A stretch of DNA of 64,000 nt from Brevundimonas sp. SH203 (GCF_002157625.1 NZ_BDMM01000002.1:496001-560000), one strand, 5' to 3'. Shown: positions 42,740 to 53,441, counted from the first letter of the stretch. Translations and numbers: made by a program. The notes: generated from the sequence alone by a model not told the origin.

Positions 42740-45370
42740 TCAGTCCTCGGTCTTGGGCTTGGCGGCCTTCTTCGCCGGCGTCTTCTTGGCGGCAGGCTTC
42801 TTCGCCGCGGCCTTTTTCGGGGCGGCGGTCTTCCTGGCCGCCGGAGCCTTCTTCTTGGGCGCGGCCCCGGCCTTGGCTGCCAGCAGGGGCAGGGCATCCT
42901 CCAGCGTCAGGTCTTCGGGCGCCGTTCCCTTGGGCAGGGTGGCGTTGATCTTGCCGGACTTGACGTAGGGGCCGAAGCGGCCGGCCATGACGTGGATCGG
43001 CTCGCCCGTTTTCGGGTGGGCGCCCAGGTCCTTCAGCGGGGCGGCGGCGGAACCGCGCCCGGCGCGCCCGGCGCGTTTTTCGGCTAGCAGGGCGACCGCG
43101 CGGTTCAGACCGACCTCGAACACCTCGTCGATGTCCGACACATTGGCGTAGGTGCCCGCGTGCAGGACGAAGGGTCCGTAACGGCCCAGACCCGCCGTGA
43201 TCATCTTGCCGTCCTCGGGGTGGACCCCGACCTCGCGCGGCAGGGCCAGAAGGCGCAACGCCTGGTCCAGACTGAGCGAGGCGGGCGACCAGCCCTTGGG
43301 CAGGGACGAGCGTTTCGGCTTCTCCCCATCCGGCGGCGTGATTTCGACATAGGGACCGAACCGGCCGATCTTCAGCTGCACCGGCTGGCCGGTCGCCGGG
43401 TCGGTTCCCAGTTCGCGGTCGCCGCTTTCCGCCGATCCGTCCTCGGCCGAGGGGCTGGCGACGGGGCGGGTGTATTTACAGTCGGGATAGCGCGAGCAGC
43501 CAATGAAGGCGCCGAAGCGGCTGGTCTTCAGGCTGAGCTGGCCCTGATGGCACAGGGGGCATTCGCGCGGGTCGGAGCCGTCGCCCTTGTCCGGGAAGAT
43601 GTGGGCGCCCAGGCTTTCGTTCAGGGCGTCCAGAATGGCGGTGGTGCGCAGTTCCCCGGCGGCCTGGGTCGCGGCGTGGAAATCCTGCCAGAATTCGCGC
43701 AGCAGCACCTTCCAGTTCAAATCGCCGGCCGACACCTCGTCCAGGCGCGTCTCCAGCGCGGCGGTGAAGTCGTATTCGACCCATTTGGCGAAGAACTGCT
43801 CCAGGAAGGCCGTGACCAGCCGTCCCTTGTCCTCGGGATAGAAGCGGTTCTTGTCGACGCGGACATATTCGCGGTCGCGCAGGGTCGACAGGGTCGAGGC
43901 GTAGGTCGACGGGCGGCCAATGCCCAGTTCTTCCAGCTTCTTGACCAGGGTGGCTTCCGAATAGCGCGGGGGCGGTTCAGTGAAATGCTGGTCGGTGCGG
44001 ATGGCGTCGACCTTGGCCCTGGCGCCTTCCTTCAGGGCGGGCAGGCGGCTGGTGTCGTCCTCGCCCTCGTCGCCCTCAGCGCCCTTCTGCTTCTCGTCGC
44101 GGCCTTCCTCATAGACGGCCAGGAAGCCGTCGAAGGTGACGACCTGGCCGGTGGCGCGCAGGCCGGTCAGGCCGTCGGAGGTCTCGATCTCGACCGTGGT
44201 GCGGTCCAGACGCGCGGCCTCCATCTGGGAGGCGACCATCCGCTTCCAGATCAGTTCGTACAGACGCTGCAGATCGGAATCGAGGCGCACGGAATCGGGA
44301 TGGCGCGCGATGTTGGTCGGGCGGATCGCTTCGTGCGCTTCCTGGGCGTTCTTGGCCTTGACCTTGTAGAAGCGTGGCTCGGACGGGACATAGGCGGGGC
44401 CGTATTCCTTGCCGATCACCTCGCGCGCCTGGGCCAGACCCTCGGGGCTGACCGAAACGCCGTCGGTCCGCATATAGGTGATCAGGCCGCCGGTCTCGTC
44501 GACGCCTTCATACAGTTTCTGGGCCGCCTGCATGGTGCGCTGGGCGGTGAAGCCCAGTTTGCGCGAGGCTTCCTGTTGCAGGGTCGAGGTGGTGAAGGGC
44601 GGCGCCGGATTCCGCCGAACCGGCTTCTTCTCGACCGAGTTGATGGTGAAGTCGCCGGCCTTGATCGCGGCGCGGGCGGCGTCGGCGGTCGCCTCGTCCT
44701 TGATGTCCAGACGCTGCACGCGCTTTCCGGCGTGCTTGACCAGACGGGCGGTGAAAGGCGGGCTATCGGCGTTCAGGTCGGCCTCGATGGACCAGTATTC
44801 CTGAGGCTTGAACTTCTCGATCTCCATTTCGCGATCAACGACGATGCGAAGGGCGACCGACTGCACACGTCCGGCCGAACGCGCGCCCGGCAGCTTGCGC
44901 CACAGGACCGGCGACAGGGTGAAGCCCACCAGATAGTCCAGCGCGCGGCGGGCCAGATAGGCCTCGACCAGCTCCATGTCGATCTGGCGCGGGTTGGCCA
45001 TGGCGTCCAGCACGGCGGACTTGGTGATGGCGTTGAAGGTGACGCGCTCGACGTGCGCGGCCTTCAGCGCCTTCTTCTTGTTCAGGACTTCCAGAACGTG
45101 CCAGCTGATCGCTTCCCCTTCGCGGTCGGGGTCGGTCGCCAGGATGACGCGGTCGGCGCGCTTGGCGGCCTCGGCGATTTCGGACAGGCGTTTGGTGCCC
45201 TTGGCGTCGGCCTCCCAGTGCATGGAGAAGTCGTCGTCGGGCAGGACCGAGCCGTCCTTGGACGGCAGGTCGCGGACGTGGCCATACGAGGCCAGAACCT
45301 CATAGTCCGAGCCCAGATACTTATTGATGGTCTTGGCCTTTGCGGGGCTCTCGACGATGACGAGCTTCAT
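42740..45370 (-). CDS. topA: DNA topoisomerase I
   Basis: TopA relaxes negative supercoils through a tyrosyl-DNA intermediate. The 876-residue type IA enzyme starts with the TOPRIM domain (KLVIVESPAKAKTINKYLGS; TDPDREGEAISWH), has the catalytic Tyr in GLITYMRTDGVSVSP near residue 295 and a four-Cys zinc ribbon (CPLCHQG and CSRYPDC) near 600, followed by repeated TopA C-terminal domains and a Lys/Ala/Pro-rich basic tail of about 45 residues. It lies downstream of dprA on the same strand, as in many alphaproteobacteria, but a small plus-strand gene sits between them. Confidence 0.96.
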   Translation of the reverse strand: MKLVIVESPAKAKTINKYLGSDYEVLASYGHVRDLPSKDGSVLPDDDFSMHWEADAKGTKRLSEIAEAAKRADRVILATDPDREGEAISWHVLEVLNKKKALKAAHVERVTFNAITKSAVLDAMANPRQIDMELVEAYLARRALDYLVGFTLSPVLWRKLPGARSAGRVQSVALRIVVDREMEIEKFKPQEYWSIEADLNADSPPFTARLVKHAGKRVQRLDIKDEATADAARAAIKAGDFTINSVEKKPVRRNPAPPFTTSTLQQEASRKLGFTAQRTMQAAQKLYEGVDETGGLITYMRTDGVSVSPEGLAQAREVIGKEYGPAYVPSEPRFYKVKAKNAQEAHEAIRPTNIARHPDSVRLDSDLQRLYELIWKRMVASQMEAARLDRTTVEIETSDGLTGLRATGQVVTFDGFLAVYEEGRDEKQKGAEGDEGEDDTSRLPALKEGARAKVDAIRTDQHFTEPPPRYSEATLVKKLEELGIGRPSTYASTLSTLRDREYVRVDKNRFYPEDKGRLVTAFLEQFFAKWVEYDFTAALETRLDEVSAGDLNWKVLLREFWQDFHAATQAAGELRTTAILDALNESLGAHIFPDKGDGSDPRECPLCHQGQLSLKTSRFGAFIGCSRYPDCKYTRPVASPSAEDGSAESGDRELGTDPATGQPVQLKIGRFGPYVEITPPDGEKPKRSSLPKGWSPASLSLDQALRLLALPREVGVHPEDGKMITAGLGRYGPFVLHAGTYANVSDIDEVFEVGLNRAVALLAEKRAGRAGRGSAAAPLKDLGAHPKTGEPIHVMAGRFGPYVKSGKINATLPKGTAPEDLTLEDALPLLAAKAGAAPKKKAPAARKTAAPKKAAAKKPAAKKTPAKKAAKPKTED

Positions 45371-45508
45371 ATCGGTCCGGTCTCGGGAAGGGGCGCGAAC
45401 GTGGTTGGAGCGGAGCCGGGAGTCAATCGGCCTCTTGGTCTTACACCTACAGGTAGTTGTGTTTTGTATCGGCTCGGTTAGATTGTGAGCGCTGCAGCGG
45501 AGACGATC

Positions 45509-45700
45509 ATGGCCAGCGCAACGAACTCGGCGGCTGCGCCGAGCGATCAGAACGACATCGAGGCGGGGGCCTTTCCGACGCGAGAATATATCGGGGCCAT
45601 GGCGCTGGAAATGGCGCGGATGGCGCGCGAGGAGGGCGACGGCCGCCTCGCGGGGCTGCTGGAGGATGCGGCGGGCGCGGCGGCGCTGCCGCCTCGTTAG
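45509..45700 (+). CDS. small conserved-looking acidic protein, 63 residues
   Basis: A short protein with no named family. The ATG at 45509 is favoured over a GTG at 45485 because GCGGAG lies 6 bases upstream of it. The core PTREYIGAMALEMARMAREE followed by GDGRLAGLLEDAAGAA forms two amphipathic helices, a pattern I recall in small Caulobacterales proteins of unknown function. It stands alone on the plus strand between topA and dprA, which read the other way. Confidence 0.6.
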   Translation: MASATNSAAAPSDQNDIEAGAFPTREYIGAMALEMARMAREEGDGRLAGLLEDAAGAAALPPR

Positions 45701-45713
45701 GATTGCTGCGGCT

Positions 45714-46787
45714 TTAAATCGACGCCAGGCCGCCGGGCAGAAGTTCGGCGCGGCCGACGAGGCTGAGTTCCAGAAGAGCGGCGGCGACCTGGGCGGCCGG
45801 GGCGTTCAGGGCGCGGGCGATCTCGTCGCGCGGCGCGGGCGTGGGTGACAGCAGGGCGGCGACCCGCTCCAGGAAGGCCTGATCCAGTTCGTCGTCGAAG
45901 CGCAGGGGTTCGGCCGGCGGCTCGCGCAGGGTGCGCAGGGTGTTGAAGGCGCGCTCGATGTCTTCGATTCCCTCGCAAAGGATGGCGCCCTGACGCAGCA
46001 GTTCGTTGGGACCGCGTGCGCGCGGGTCGAGCGGCGAGCCGGGCACGGCGAAGACGTCGCGGCCCTGTTCGGCGGCCAGACGCGCGGTGATCAGGGAGCC
46101 GGAGCGGACTTCGGCCTCCACCACCACGACGCCGCGCGAGAGGCCCGAGATGATGCGGTTGCGACGCGGGAAGTCGCGTGCCTGGGCGCGGGCGCCGACC
46201 GGACTTTCGGAGACGATGCAGCCGTTTTCCGTCAGCCGGGCGTAAAGGTCGGCGTGTTCCGGCGGATAGATGTCGTTCACCCCGCCGCCCAGGACGGCGA
46301 CGGTCCCGGTCGGCATGGCGCCTTCGTGAGCGGCCGCGTCGATGCCGCGCGCCATGCCGGAGATGACGACATAGCCGCTTTGTCCCAGCTGCTGGGCCAG
46401 GCCGCGCGCAATTCGCTGACCGCCCGCCGAGGCGATGCGAGCGCCGACGATGGCGACGGACGGGCGGTTCAGCAGTCCGGCGTCGCCGCGCGTCCACAGG
46501 ATCGGCGGCGGCGGGTCGAGCGCGGCCAACATTTCGGGATAGTCGGCGTCGCCCAGCACCAGCAGGCGCGCGCCGAGGGCCTCGCCTGCGGTCAGTTCGC
46601 GCTCGACCGCCTCGACGGGCGGCGGCGTGGAAGTCGCGCCGGACTTGCGGACCAGACCGGGCAGGGCGTCGAGGGCGGCGACGGCCGAACCGTAACGTCC
46701 GACCAACTGGGTGAAGGCGACGGGGCCGATGCGGTCTGTGCGGGCGAGCCGCAGCCGGGCGAACCGTTCGGCCGGGGCCAGGCTCAC
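45714..46787 (-). CDS. dprA: DNA processing protein DprA
   Basis: DprA loads RecA on incoming single-stranded DNA during transformation. The 357-residue protein has an N-terminal SAM-like helical part, the Rossmann-like DNA_processg_A core ([20 protein letters not shown] near residue 107; [55 protein letters not shown]) and a C-terminal winged-helix domain. The start is GTG overlapping the plsY stop (GTGA). plsY-dprA-topA is a common alphaproteobacterial order. Confidence 0.94.
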   Translation of the reverse strand: MSLAPAERFARLRLARTDRIGPVAFTQLVGRYGSAVAALDALPGLVRKSGATSTPPPVEAVERELTAGEALGARLLVLGDADYPEMLAALDPPPPILWTRGDAGLLNRPSVAIVGARIASAGGQRIARGLAQQLGQSGYVVISGMARGIDAAAHEGAMPTGTVAVLGGGVNDIYPPEHADLYARLTENGCIVSESPVGARAQARDFPRRNRIISGLSRGVVVVEAEVRSGSLITARLAAEQGRDVFAVPGSPLDPRARGPNELLRQGAILCEGIEDIERAFNTLRTLREPPAEPLRFDDELDQAFLERVAALLSPTPAPRDEIARALNAPAAQVAAALLELSLVGRAELLPGGLASI

Positions 46788-47422
46788 GCCTTCTTGGCCC
46801 CGATGCGCGGTTCCTCGCCTTTCAGCAGCCGGGCGATGTTCTGATGGTGGCGCACCCAGATCAGCACGGCGGCGAAGACGGTGAGGATCAGGACGGGCGC
46901 ACCGACCGGCAGGCCCACCGCCGTCAGGGGCAGCAGCGCCAGCAGCGGCGCGGTCGCCGAAGAGATGAGCGCCGCCAGCGAGGAGTATCGGAACAGGAAG
47001 GCCGACAGCAGCCAGACGGCGCCGGCCATCAAACCCAGCGGCCAGGCGGCGGCGAGCAGCAGCCCATAGAAGGTCGCGACGCCCTTTCCGCCCTTGAAGC
47101 CCAGCCAGACGGGAAACAGATGGCCCAGGAAGGCCGCGCCGCCGGCGATGGCGCCGGCCAGCTCGCTGTCGAACAGATGCCGCGCGATCAGCAGGGCGGC
47201 GGCGCCCTTTCCGGCGTCCAGCAACAGGGTGGCCAGGGCCAGATCCTTGCGGCCGGTGCGCAGCACGTTCGTCGCGCCGATGTTGCCCGAACCGATGTTT
47301 CGCACGTCGCCGGCCCCCGCCGCGCGGGTGATGACCACCCCGAACGGAATCGAGCCGAGCAGATAGCCGCCCAGGGCGACCAGCGCCAAGGTTCCCACCG
47401 CCGGGCCCGCCAGATCCTGCAC
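46784..47422 (-). CDS. plsY: glycerol-3-phosphate acyltransferase PlsY
   Basis: PlsY transfers acyl groups from acyl-phosphate to glycerol-3-phosphate in the inner membrane, the first step of phospholipid synthesis. The 212-residue protein has about five transmembrane helices and the three family motifs: [11 protein letters not shown] near residue 24, [16 protein letters not shown] near 45 and [18 protein letters not shown] near 100. The start is read as GTG at 47422 with GGGGAG 9 bases upstream. It is coupled to dprA by a four-base overlap and is divergent from the GDPD gene. Confidence 0.94.
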   Translation of the reverse strand: MQDLAGPAVGTLALVALGGYLLGSIPFGVVITRAAGAGDVRNIGSGNIGATNVLRTGRKDLALATLLLDAGKGAAALLIARHLFDSELAGAIAGGAAFLGHLFPVWLGFKGGKGVATFYGLLLAAAWPLGLMAGAVWLLSAFLFRYSSLAALISSATAPLLALLPLTAVGLPVGAPVLILTVFAAVLIWVRHHQNIARLLKGEEPRIGAKKA

Positions 47423-47548
47423 TTTGATTCGCTCCCCGCGTGTCGTTGCGGCAAAATGCGTCGGCGGACGACGCGGAGCAAGGGCGATCCGACCTCTTGA
47501 CCCGGCGATCTGCGCCGCGTCTGGTCCGCACCCTTGCCGGAGAGTTCG

Positions 47549-48481
47549 ATGCGCCAAATCCCGACTGTCGCCGCCGTCGCCCTGCTGATGTCCACGGCCG
47601 CCTGCGTCGGGGCGCCCGCGCCGACTGCGCCGTCGACCGCAGAGCCGGCCATGGCCGCCTATTTCGACTGCGTGCGCGACGGCGGCGTGGCGATCTCGGC
47701 TCACCGTGCAGTCTCGGCGCCCGACCAGCCGGAGAACTCCATCGCCGCCATCGAGGCGACGGGACGGGCCATCCCCGATGCGATCCTGGAACTGGATGCG
47801 GTTCTGACGAAGGACGGCCATCTGGTGCTGATGCATGACGAGACCATGGATCGGACGACGACCGGGCGGGGACGGGTGGCGGACCTGACCCTGGCCCAGG
47901 TGAAACGCGCGCGGCTGAGGGCGTCGAACGGCGCCCTGACGCGCGCGGCGCCGCCGACCCTGGGCGAGGCGCTGGACGCCGCCGGTCGCGTGGGCGCCAT
48001 CGCCAGCATCGACCTGAAACCGGCGGAGGGCGGCACGACGGTCGATCTGGCGCGGGCGGTGATCGATCAGGTGCGGCGGTCGGGCGCCGGCGCCCGCGTC
48101 ATCCTGATCACCTATAACGACGCCGACGCGCGGGCCGTGGCGGCGATGGCGCCGGAGATGATGATTTCGGCGGGTCTGAGCAGCGTGGCGGACCTGAGCG
48201 GGCTTAACGCGCCGCAAATCCTGGCCTGGACCGGCACGCGGGAGGAGCGACCGGCGCTGTGGCGCGCCTTGCGTCAGGCCGGGGTGGAGGTTCAGTTCGG
48301 CACCCTGGGCGCCGAAGGCGTGCGGCGCGACGACCGTTATGCGGCCGACGGCGACGTGTCGGAATATCGCGACTTGGTGCGTCAGGGCGTGACGGTGATC
48401 GCCACCGACACCCCGCTGGCGGTCAAGTCAGTGCTGGGCGCCGAGGTCGCCAAGGCCGCGACCTGTCCGCGTCCGCGCTGA
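47549..48481 (+). CDS. glycerophosphodiester phosphodiesterase-like lipoprotein
   Basis: A 310-residue exported GDPD-family protein that would release glycerol-3-phosphate from deacylated phospholipids. The signal peptide [20 protein letters not shown] has a lipobox STAAC. Family motifs are [29 protein letters not shown] and DRTTTG, so the acidic metal ligands and both His are present; the usual HRG reads HRA here. The ATG at 47549 is preceded by CCGGAG. It lies beside plsY, which uses glycerol-3-phosphate, but is transcribed away from it. Confidence 0.88.
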   Translation: MRQIPTVAAVALLMSTAACVGAPAPTAPSTAEPAMAAYFDCVRDGGVAISAHRAVSAPDQPENSIAAIEATGRAIPDAILELDAVLTKDGHLVLMHDETMDRTTTGRGRVADLTLAQVKRARLRASNGALTRAAPPTLGEALDAAGRVGAIASIDLKPAEGGTTVDLARAVIDQVRRSGAGARVILITYNDADARAVAAMAPEMMISAGLSSVADLSGLNAPQILAWTGTREERPALWRALRQAGVEVQFGTLGAEGVRRDDRYAADGDVSEYRDLVRQGVTVIATDTPLAVKSVLGAEVAKAATCPRPR

Positions 48482-48542
48482 CGTCGGCTGGGTTTGCGCT
48501 GAATCAAGGGCGGCGGCCATGAGATCGGGCAGGAGCGCACGC

Positions 48543-49724
48543 ATGAGCCAGGAACTGACGTTCGATATCGCCGTCGTGGGCGCGGGGCCGGCGGGCCTGG
48601 CCTTCGTCCGGTCGCTGGCGGGGGCCGGTCTGTCCGTCGCCCTGATCGAGGGGCAGGCCGAGGCTGACCTGCGCGATCCGGCGTTCGACGGGCGAGAGAT
48701 CGCCCTGACGCATCATTCGATGCGCCTGTTGAAGACGATGGGTGTCTGGGACCGGATACCGGCGGATCACATCTCGGACCTGCGTCAGGCGCGGGTGCTG
48801 GACGGCGGCTCGCCCTTCGCCCTGACCTTCGGCGCGGAGGATGCGGATCGGCTGGGCGTTCTGATCCCCAATCACCTGATCCGCCGCGCCCTGTTCGATG
48901 TGGTCGAGGGGCAGGCGGGCGTCGAACTGATGGCCGGACGACGGGTGGCCGACTGTCGGATTGCGCCTGAAAAGCTGCGCGGGCGGCTGACGCTGGATGA
49001 CGGGACGACGATCCGGGCGGATCTGATCGTGGCGGCCGATTCCCGCTTCTCCCTCATGCGCGACCGACTGGGCGTGGGGGCCGAGGTCAATCGGCTGGGG
49101 CGCTCCATGATGGTGTGCCGGATGCGGCACGATCAGGCGCACGGTCATGTTGCGACCGAATGGTTCGACCACGGCCAGACTATCGCCCTGTTGCCCGTCT
49201 CGGACCCTGACGAGCGGATGTCCTCGGTGGTCATGACCCTGGCGACGCCGGCCATCGCGGACCTGATGGCGCTGTCGCCGTCGGCCTTTGCGACGGCCAT
49301 GGCGCGACGGTTGAAGGGGCGGCTGAGCGGATTGGAGCTGGTCGGGACGCGCCATGCCTATCCGCTGGCGACGACGTGGAGCCATCGGTTCGCAGGCGAG
49401 GGCTTCGCCCTGATCGGCGATGCGGCGGTGGGGATGCACCCGGTCACCGCCCACGGCTTCAACCTGGGTCTGCGCGGGCAGGATACCCTGGCCGGGGTGG
49501 TGCGCGGGGCGCGAGGCGCGGATATTGGGTCGGAACGGCTTCTGGCGCGCTATCAGCACACACACCGACTGGCCTGCTGGCCGCTGTATCAGGGTACGAA
49601 CGCTCTCGTGCGGCTGTTCACCCAGGAAACTCCGCCAGCGCGGTTGGCGCGTGGCGCCATGCTGCGCGCCGGTCAGGCCACGGTCCCGTTCAAGGCGGTG
49701 GTGAAGCGGATGCTGACGGCCTGA
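48543..49724 (+). CDS. ubiM: UbiH/UbiM-like FAD-dependent ubiquinone hydroxylase
   Basis: A 393-residue flavoprotein monooxygenase of the UbiH/UbiF/COQ6 family; the GREIALTHHS and IGDAAVGMHPVTAHGFNLG sequences resemble UbiM, which hydroxylates the ubiquinone ring in some proteobacteria. The FAD-binding start IAVVGAGPAGLAFVRSLAGA is near residue 8 and the second FAD motif is near 295. AGGAG lies 7 bases before the ATG; eight extra upstream residues are in frame. It follows the GDPD gene by 61 bases and converges on pyrC' with a 10-base gap. Other UbiH-family assignments remain possible. Confidence 0.78.
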   Translation: MSQELTFDIAVVGAGPAGLAFVRSLAGAGLSVALIEGQAEADLRDPAFDGREIALTHHSMRLLKTMGVWDRIPADHISDLRQARVLDGGSPFALTFGAEDADRLGVLIPNHLIRRALFDVVEGQAGVELMAGRRVADCRIAPEKLRGRLTLDDGTTIRADLIVAADSRFSLMRDRLGVGAEVNRLGRSMMVCRMRHDQAHGHVATEWFDHGQTIALLPVSDPDERMSSVVMTLATPAIADLMALSPSAFATAMARRLKGRLSGLELVGTRHAYPLATTWSHRFAGEGFALIGDAAVGMHPVTAHGFNLGLRGQDTLAGVVRGARGADIGSERLLARYQHTHRLACWPLYQGTNALVRLFTQETPPARLARGAMLRAGQATVPFKAVVKRMLTA

Positions 49725-49734
49725 CGGTTGAAGG

Positions 49735-51009
49735 TCAGTGAACCTTGCGGCCCGCGACCCATGTGCCGACGACCTTGCCCTGCAAGCGGCGACCGTCGAA
49801 GGGTGAGTTCTTCGATTTGGAGTGCAGGGCGTCGGCGTCGATGACGACGGGCGCGCCGGGATCGAACAGGATCAGGTCGGCGGGCGCGCCCTCGCTCAGC
49901 ACGCCGGCGTCCAGCCCCAGCAGGGCGGCGGGGCCCTGGGTCAGGGGACGCAGCACGTCCAGCAGGTCCAGACCATAGTCGTGGTGCAGGGTCAGGGCGG
50001 CGGGCAGCAGGGTTTCCAGACCGACGGCGCCGGGCGCGGCCTCGGCGAACGGACGGCGCTTGTCCTCGGCGGGGGCGGGGGCGTGGGCCGAGGTGATGAC
50101 GTCGATCAGGCCGTCGCGCACGGCCTCGATCAGGGCCTGACGGTCGGCCTCTGAACGCAGCGGCGGGTCCAGCCGGTAGAAGGTGCGGTAGTCGCCGATG
50201 TCCACCTCGTTGAAGCACAGGTGGTTGATCGAGACGCTGGCGGCGACCTCCAGCCCCTTGGCGCGGGCGCGGGCCAGGGTCTCCAGCGCGCCTTCGGTCG
50301 AAATCTGATCGACCAGGAAACGGGCGCCCGTCTGTTCGACCAGGGCCAGGTCGCGCTCCAGCCCGATGCGCTCGGCGATGGCCGGACTGCCCGACAGACC
50401 CAGGCGGGTGGCCAGTTCGCCGGAGGCGGCGACGGCGCCCTCGGTCAGCCAGGGATCGGACGGACGGCAGGCGATCAGGGCGTTGAAGGCGGCGGCGTAG
50501 CTCATCACCCGTTGCAGGGTGCGGCTGTTGACGATGACCTTGTCGACGTCGGTGAAATAGAGGGCGCCCGCCTCGTCCATCAGGCCGATCTCGGCCATGC
50601 GTTCGCCGCCCAGACCCTTGGTCGCCGCGCCCGCCGCGCGCACGTTGACGAGGTTCAGGGCTGCGCCGCGTCGCTGGACGAATTCGATCACCGCCGGGTC
50701 GTCGACGGCGGGGTCGGTGTCGGGCTGGACGACGATGGTTGTCACGCCCCCGGCGGCGGCGGCCAGACTGGCGGACTTCAACGTCTCGCGCGGTTCGGCG
50801 CCGGGCTCGCCGGTCTTGACACGAATGTCGATCAGGCCGGGCGACAGGCACAGGCCGTCGGCGTCGATGATCTGGTCGGCGTCGAGGTCGGGGGCGGGGC
50901 CGTGGACCACGCGGACGATGCGGCCGTCGCGAACCAGAACGGCGCCCGGACCGTCATAGTCGCAGGCGGGGTCCAGAAGGCGGGCGTTGGCGATGGCGAA
51001 TGTGGTCAT
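49735..51009 (-). CDS. pyrC: dihydroorotase homologue, probably inactive (PyrC')
   Basis: A 424-residue amidohydrolase of the dihydroorotase family, encoded directly after pyrB with a four-base overlap. The first metal motif, normally D-x-H-x-H near residue 60, reads [13 protein letters not shown], so both His are gone; the later T-D-H-A-P-H motif reads [11 protein letters not shown] near 303, without the catalytic Asp. The fold is otherwise complete. Such pseudo-dihydroorotases are known as structural partners of aspartate transcarbamoylase in Pseudomonas and others. It therefore probably supports PyrB, and a separate true PyrC should exist elsewhere in the genome. Confidence 0.9.
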   Translation of the reverse strand: MTTFAIANARLLDPACDYDGPGAVLVRDGRIVRVVHGPAPDLDADQIIDADGLCLSPGLIDIRVKTGEPGAEPRETLKSASLAAAAGGVTTIVVQPDTDPAVDDPAVIEFVQRRGAALNLVNVRAAGAATKGLGGERMAEIGLMDEAGALYFTDVDKVIVNSRTLQRVMSYAAAFNALIACRPSDPWLTEGAVAASGELATRLGLSGSPAIAERIGLERDLALVEQTGARFLVDQISTEGALETLARARAKGLEVAASVSINHLCFNEVDIGDYRTFYRLDPPLRSEADRQALIEAVRDGLIDVITSAHAPAPAEDKRRPFAEAAPGAVGLETLLPAALTLHHDYGLDLLDVLRPLTQGPAALLGLDAGVLSEGAPADLILFDPGAPVVIDADALHSKSKNSPFDGRRLQGKVVGTWVAGRKVH

Positions 51010-51989
51010 CGGGCGTCTCCCCAACGGGCGGAGAGGGAGGCCAGGACGGCCATACGGGCGGCGACGCCCATTTCGACCTGATCCTGGATCAGCGAGACGG
51101 ACAGGTCGTCGGCGACATCGGAATCGATCTCGACGCCCCGGTTCATCGGGCCGGGGTGCATGACCTTGGCGCCGGGTTTGGCCCAGGCCAGCTTCTCGCG
51201 GTCCAGACCCCAGAAACGGAAATACTCGCGCGTGGAGGGGACCAGGGCCCCGGCCATCCGCTCCAGCTGGAGGCGCAGCATCATAACCACGTCGCAGCCC
51301 TGAAGCCCCTCGCGCATGTCGTGGAAGACCTCGCAGCCCCAGCGGTCGGCGTCGCCCGGCACCAAGGTCGGCGGGCCGATCAGGCGCACCCGCGCGCCCA
51401 TCATCTGCAACAGGGCGACGTTGGAACGGGCCACGCGGCTGTGGGTGATGTCGCCGCAGATGGCGACGGTCAGACTGGTCACATCGCCGAAGGCGCGGTG
51501 CAGCGACAACAGGTCCAGCAGGGCCTGGGTCGGGTGTTCGTGGCGGCCGTCGCCCGCATTGACCACGGCGCAGCCGACCTTCTGGCTGAGCAGTTCCGCC
51601 GCGCCCGAGGCCGAGTGTCGGATGACCAGAATGTCCGGCTTCATGGCGTTCAGCGTGACCGCCGTGTCGATCAGGGTCTCGCCCTTCTTCACCGAGGACG
51701 CGGCGACCGGCATGGTCACGACATCCGCGCCCAGACGCTTGGCCGCGATCTCGAACGATGAACTGGTGCGGGTCGAGTTCTCGAAGAACAGGTTCACCAC
51801 GGTTCGGCCGTGCAGCACTTCCAGCGCCTTGGACGACTGGCGATTGAAGTCGACGAAGGCGTCGCCCAAGTCCAGCAGTTGCGGCGTCACGAACGGATTC
51901 AGGTCCGACGCGGCCAGGAAGTGGGATTTCGGGAACGGGACCAGCCGGTCGCGGATGGTCCGATCGGTGACTTGAGCGGGCTGGGTCAT
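51006..51989 (-). CDS. pyrB: aspartate carbamoyltransferase catalytic subunit
   Basis: PyrB joins carbamoyl phosphate and aspartate, the second step of pyrimidine synthesis. The 327-residue protein carries the carbamoyl-phosphate loop [20 protein letters not shown] near residue 60, [15 protein letters not shown] near 140 and the aspartate-side MMLRLQLER and [11 protein letters not shown] segments. The ATG at MTQPAQVTD is preferred to an ATG 11 codons earlier. The stop overlaps the pyrC' start (ATGA), consistent with a PyrB-PyrC' complex. No pyrI regulatory subunit is present. Confidence 0.96.
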   Translation of the reverse strand: MTQPAQVTDRTIRDRLVPFPKSHFLAASDLNPFVTPQLLDLGDAFVDFNRQSSKALEVLHGRTVVNLFFENSTRTSSSFEIAAKRLGADVVTMPVAASSVKKGETLIDTAVTLNAMKPDILVIRHSASGAAELLSQKVGCAVVNAGDGRHEHPTQALLDLLSLHRAFGDVTSLTVAICGDITHSRVARSNVALLQMMGARVRLIGPPTLVPGDADRWGCEVFHDMREGLQGCDVVMMLRLQLERMAGALVPSTREYFRFWGLDREKLAWAKPGAKVMHPGPMNRGVEIDSDVADDLSVSLIQDQVEMGVAARMAVLASLSARWGDAR

Positions 51990-52041
51990 CGAGACGCGGC
52001 TATAGGCGTGACTCGGCCCCAATTCCAGTGTCGGGCGCCAG

Positions 52042-52965
52042 TCAGGTGAAGTGGAACAGGGCCAGCAGAACGGGAATGACCACGGCGCTGCCCACGGTGG
52101 TCAGGGCGATGACGCCCGCGATCAGGGGCGCGTCGCCGCCCATCTGACGCGCCAGTATATAGGAGGCGGCGGAACCGGGCGCCGCGCCGCAGATCAGGGC
52201 GATGCCTTGCGCCAGACTGTCGCCGCCCAGGGCCCAGGCGATGACCCACATCAGGGGCGGCATGACCCCCAGCTTGACCAGGGCGACGGCGGCGATGGTG
52301 GTGCGGCGGCGTTTGACCTCGGCGAAGGACAGTCCCGCGCCGGCGACGATCAGCCCCAGCGGCAGAGCGGCGGCGCCCAGCAGGTCCATGGCTTCCGACA
52401 GGCCGGGGATCAGCGGAACGCGCAGCAGGTTCAGCGCCAGTCCGATCAGACAGGCCAGCAGGATCGGATTGGCCAGCATCGACTTGATCAGGCCGACGAC
52501 CGAAGGCTCGCGACGTAGCGCGCCCCATTTGGCCAGGACGGCGACGCAGGTGATGTTGGTGACGGGAATGATGAAGGCGATGGCCACGGCGGCCAGGGCC
52601 GTGCCTTCCGAGCCATAGACCGACTGGATCACCGGCACGAAGACGAAGCTGTTCCAGCGGATCACGCCCTGAAAGACGCTGGTGTAGGCCGGGCCGTCCA
52701 GAGTGATCAGAGGCTTGGCCGCCAGCGTCGCCGCCGCCACGATCAAAGTCGCTCCCACCGCCGCCGCGCCCGCCACGGTCGCTCCGCCGCCCGCCAGATC
52801 GGCGTGCCAGATCGCGGGGATCAGGAAGCTGGGATAGAAGATGTTGATCGACAGCTTCTCGATCGGTCGCCACGCCTCGTCGGGCAGGAAGCCGGATTTT
52901 CGCAGGCCATAGCCCAGGGCGATCATCAGAAAGACCGGCAGGACGCCGGCGACCAAGGCCGTCAA
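52042..52965 (-). CDS. AEC family transporter
   Basis: A 307-residue membrane protein with about ten hydrophobic segments, of the auxin efflux carrier family. The N-terminal [21 protein letters not shown], the central [20 protein letters not shown] and the discontinuous-helix [20 protein letters not shown] match the family. Bacterial members move dicarboxylates, amino acids or related anions; the substrate here is unknown. Its ATG overlaps the ruvX stop (52962-52965), so it is coupled to ruvX. Confidence 0.9.
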   Translation of the reverse strand: MTALVAGVLPVFLMIALGYGLRKSGFLPDEAWRPIEKLSINIFYPSFLIPAIWHADLAGGGATVAGAAAVGATLIVAAATLAAKPLITLDGPAYTSVFQGVIRWNSFVFVPVIQSVYGSEGTALAAVAIAFIIPVTNITCVAVLAKWGALRREPSVVGLIKSMLANPILLACLIGLALNLLRVPLIPGLSEAMDLLGAAALPLGLIVAGAGLSFAEVKRRRTTIAAVALVKLGVMPPLMWVIAWALGGDSLAQGIALICGAAPGSAASYILARQMGGDAPLIAGVIALTTVGSAVVIPVLLALFHFT

Positions 52966-53441
52966 ATCCAGCTCGCCTGATCCCGCACCCGATCCAGCGC
53001 CCCCTGCAGAATCCAGGCGGCGGCGGTGCGGTCCACGACCTGGGCGCGGCGCTTGCGGTTCAGGTCCAGGTCCTCGATCAGGAAGCGTTCGACGGCGCTG
53101 GTCGACAGGCGCTCGTCCCAGAAGGCGACGTTGACGGGCCGCAGCCGCTCAAGATTACGGGCGAAGGCGCGGCAGGACTGGGCGCGCGGGCCTTCCGTGC
53201 CGTCCATATTGACCGGCAGGCCGATGACCAGAGCCGACACCTTGCGGTGCGCCATCAGCTTGAACAGCTGCTCGGCCTCCAGCGTGAACTTGGACTTGCG
53301 GATCAACTCCAGCGGCGAGGCGATCAGGCGCGTGGCGTCCGACACCGCCACCCCGATGGTCTTCTCGCCCAGATCCAGCCCCATCCACGGCGTGTCGGGC
53401 GGGCAGGCGGCGGGCAGGTCGAGAAGGTCGAGAACGGGCAC
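52962..53441 (-). CDS. ruvX: Holliday junction resolvase-like RuvX/YqgF
   Basis: A 159-residue RNase H-fold protein involved in 16S rRNA 5' maturation and proposed as a Holliday junction resolvase. The core MGLDLGEKTIGVAVSD, GLPVNMDG, FWDERLSTSAVERFL (acidic residues) and VDRTAAAWILQGALD are all visible. The start is read as GTG at 53441 (VPVLDLLDLPA), matching the usual alphaproteobacterial N-terminus; an ATG at 53525 is in frame but adds unlike sequence. It is divergent from gatC, a common arrangement. Confidence 0.92.
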   Translation of the reverse strand: MPVLDLLDLPAACPPDTPWMGLDLGEKTIGVAVSDATRLIASPLELIRKSKFTLEAEQLFKLMAHRKVSALVIGLPVNMDGTEGPRAQSCRAFARNLERLRPVNVAFWDERLSTSAVERFLIEDLDLNRKRRAQVVDRTAAAWILQGALDRVRDQASWI

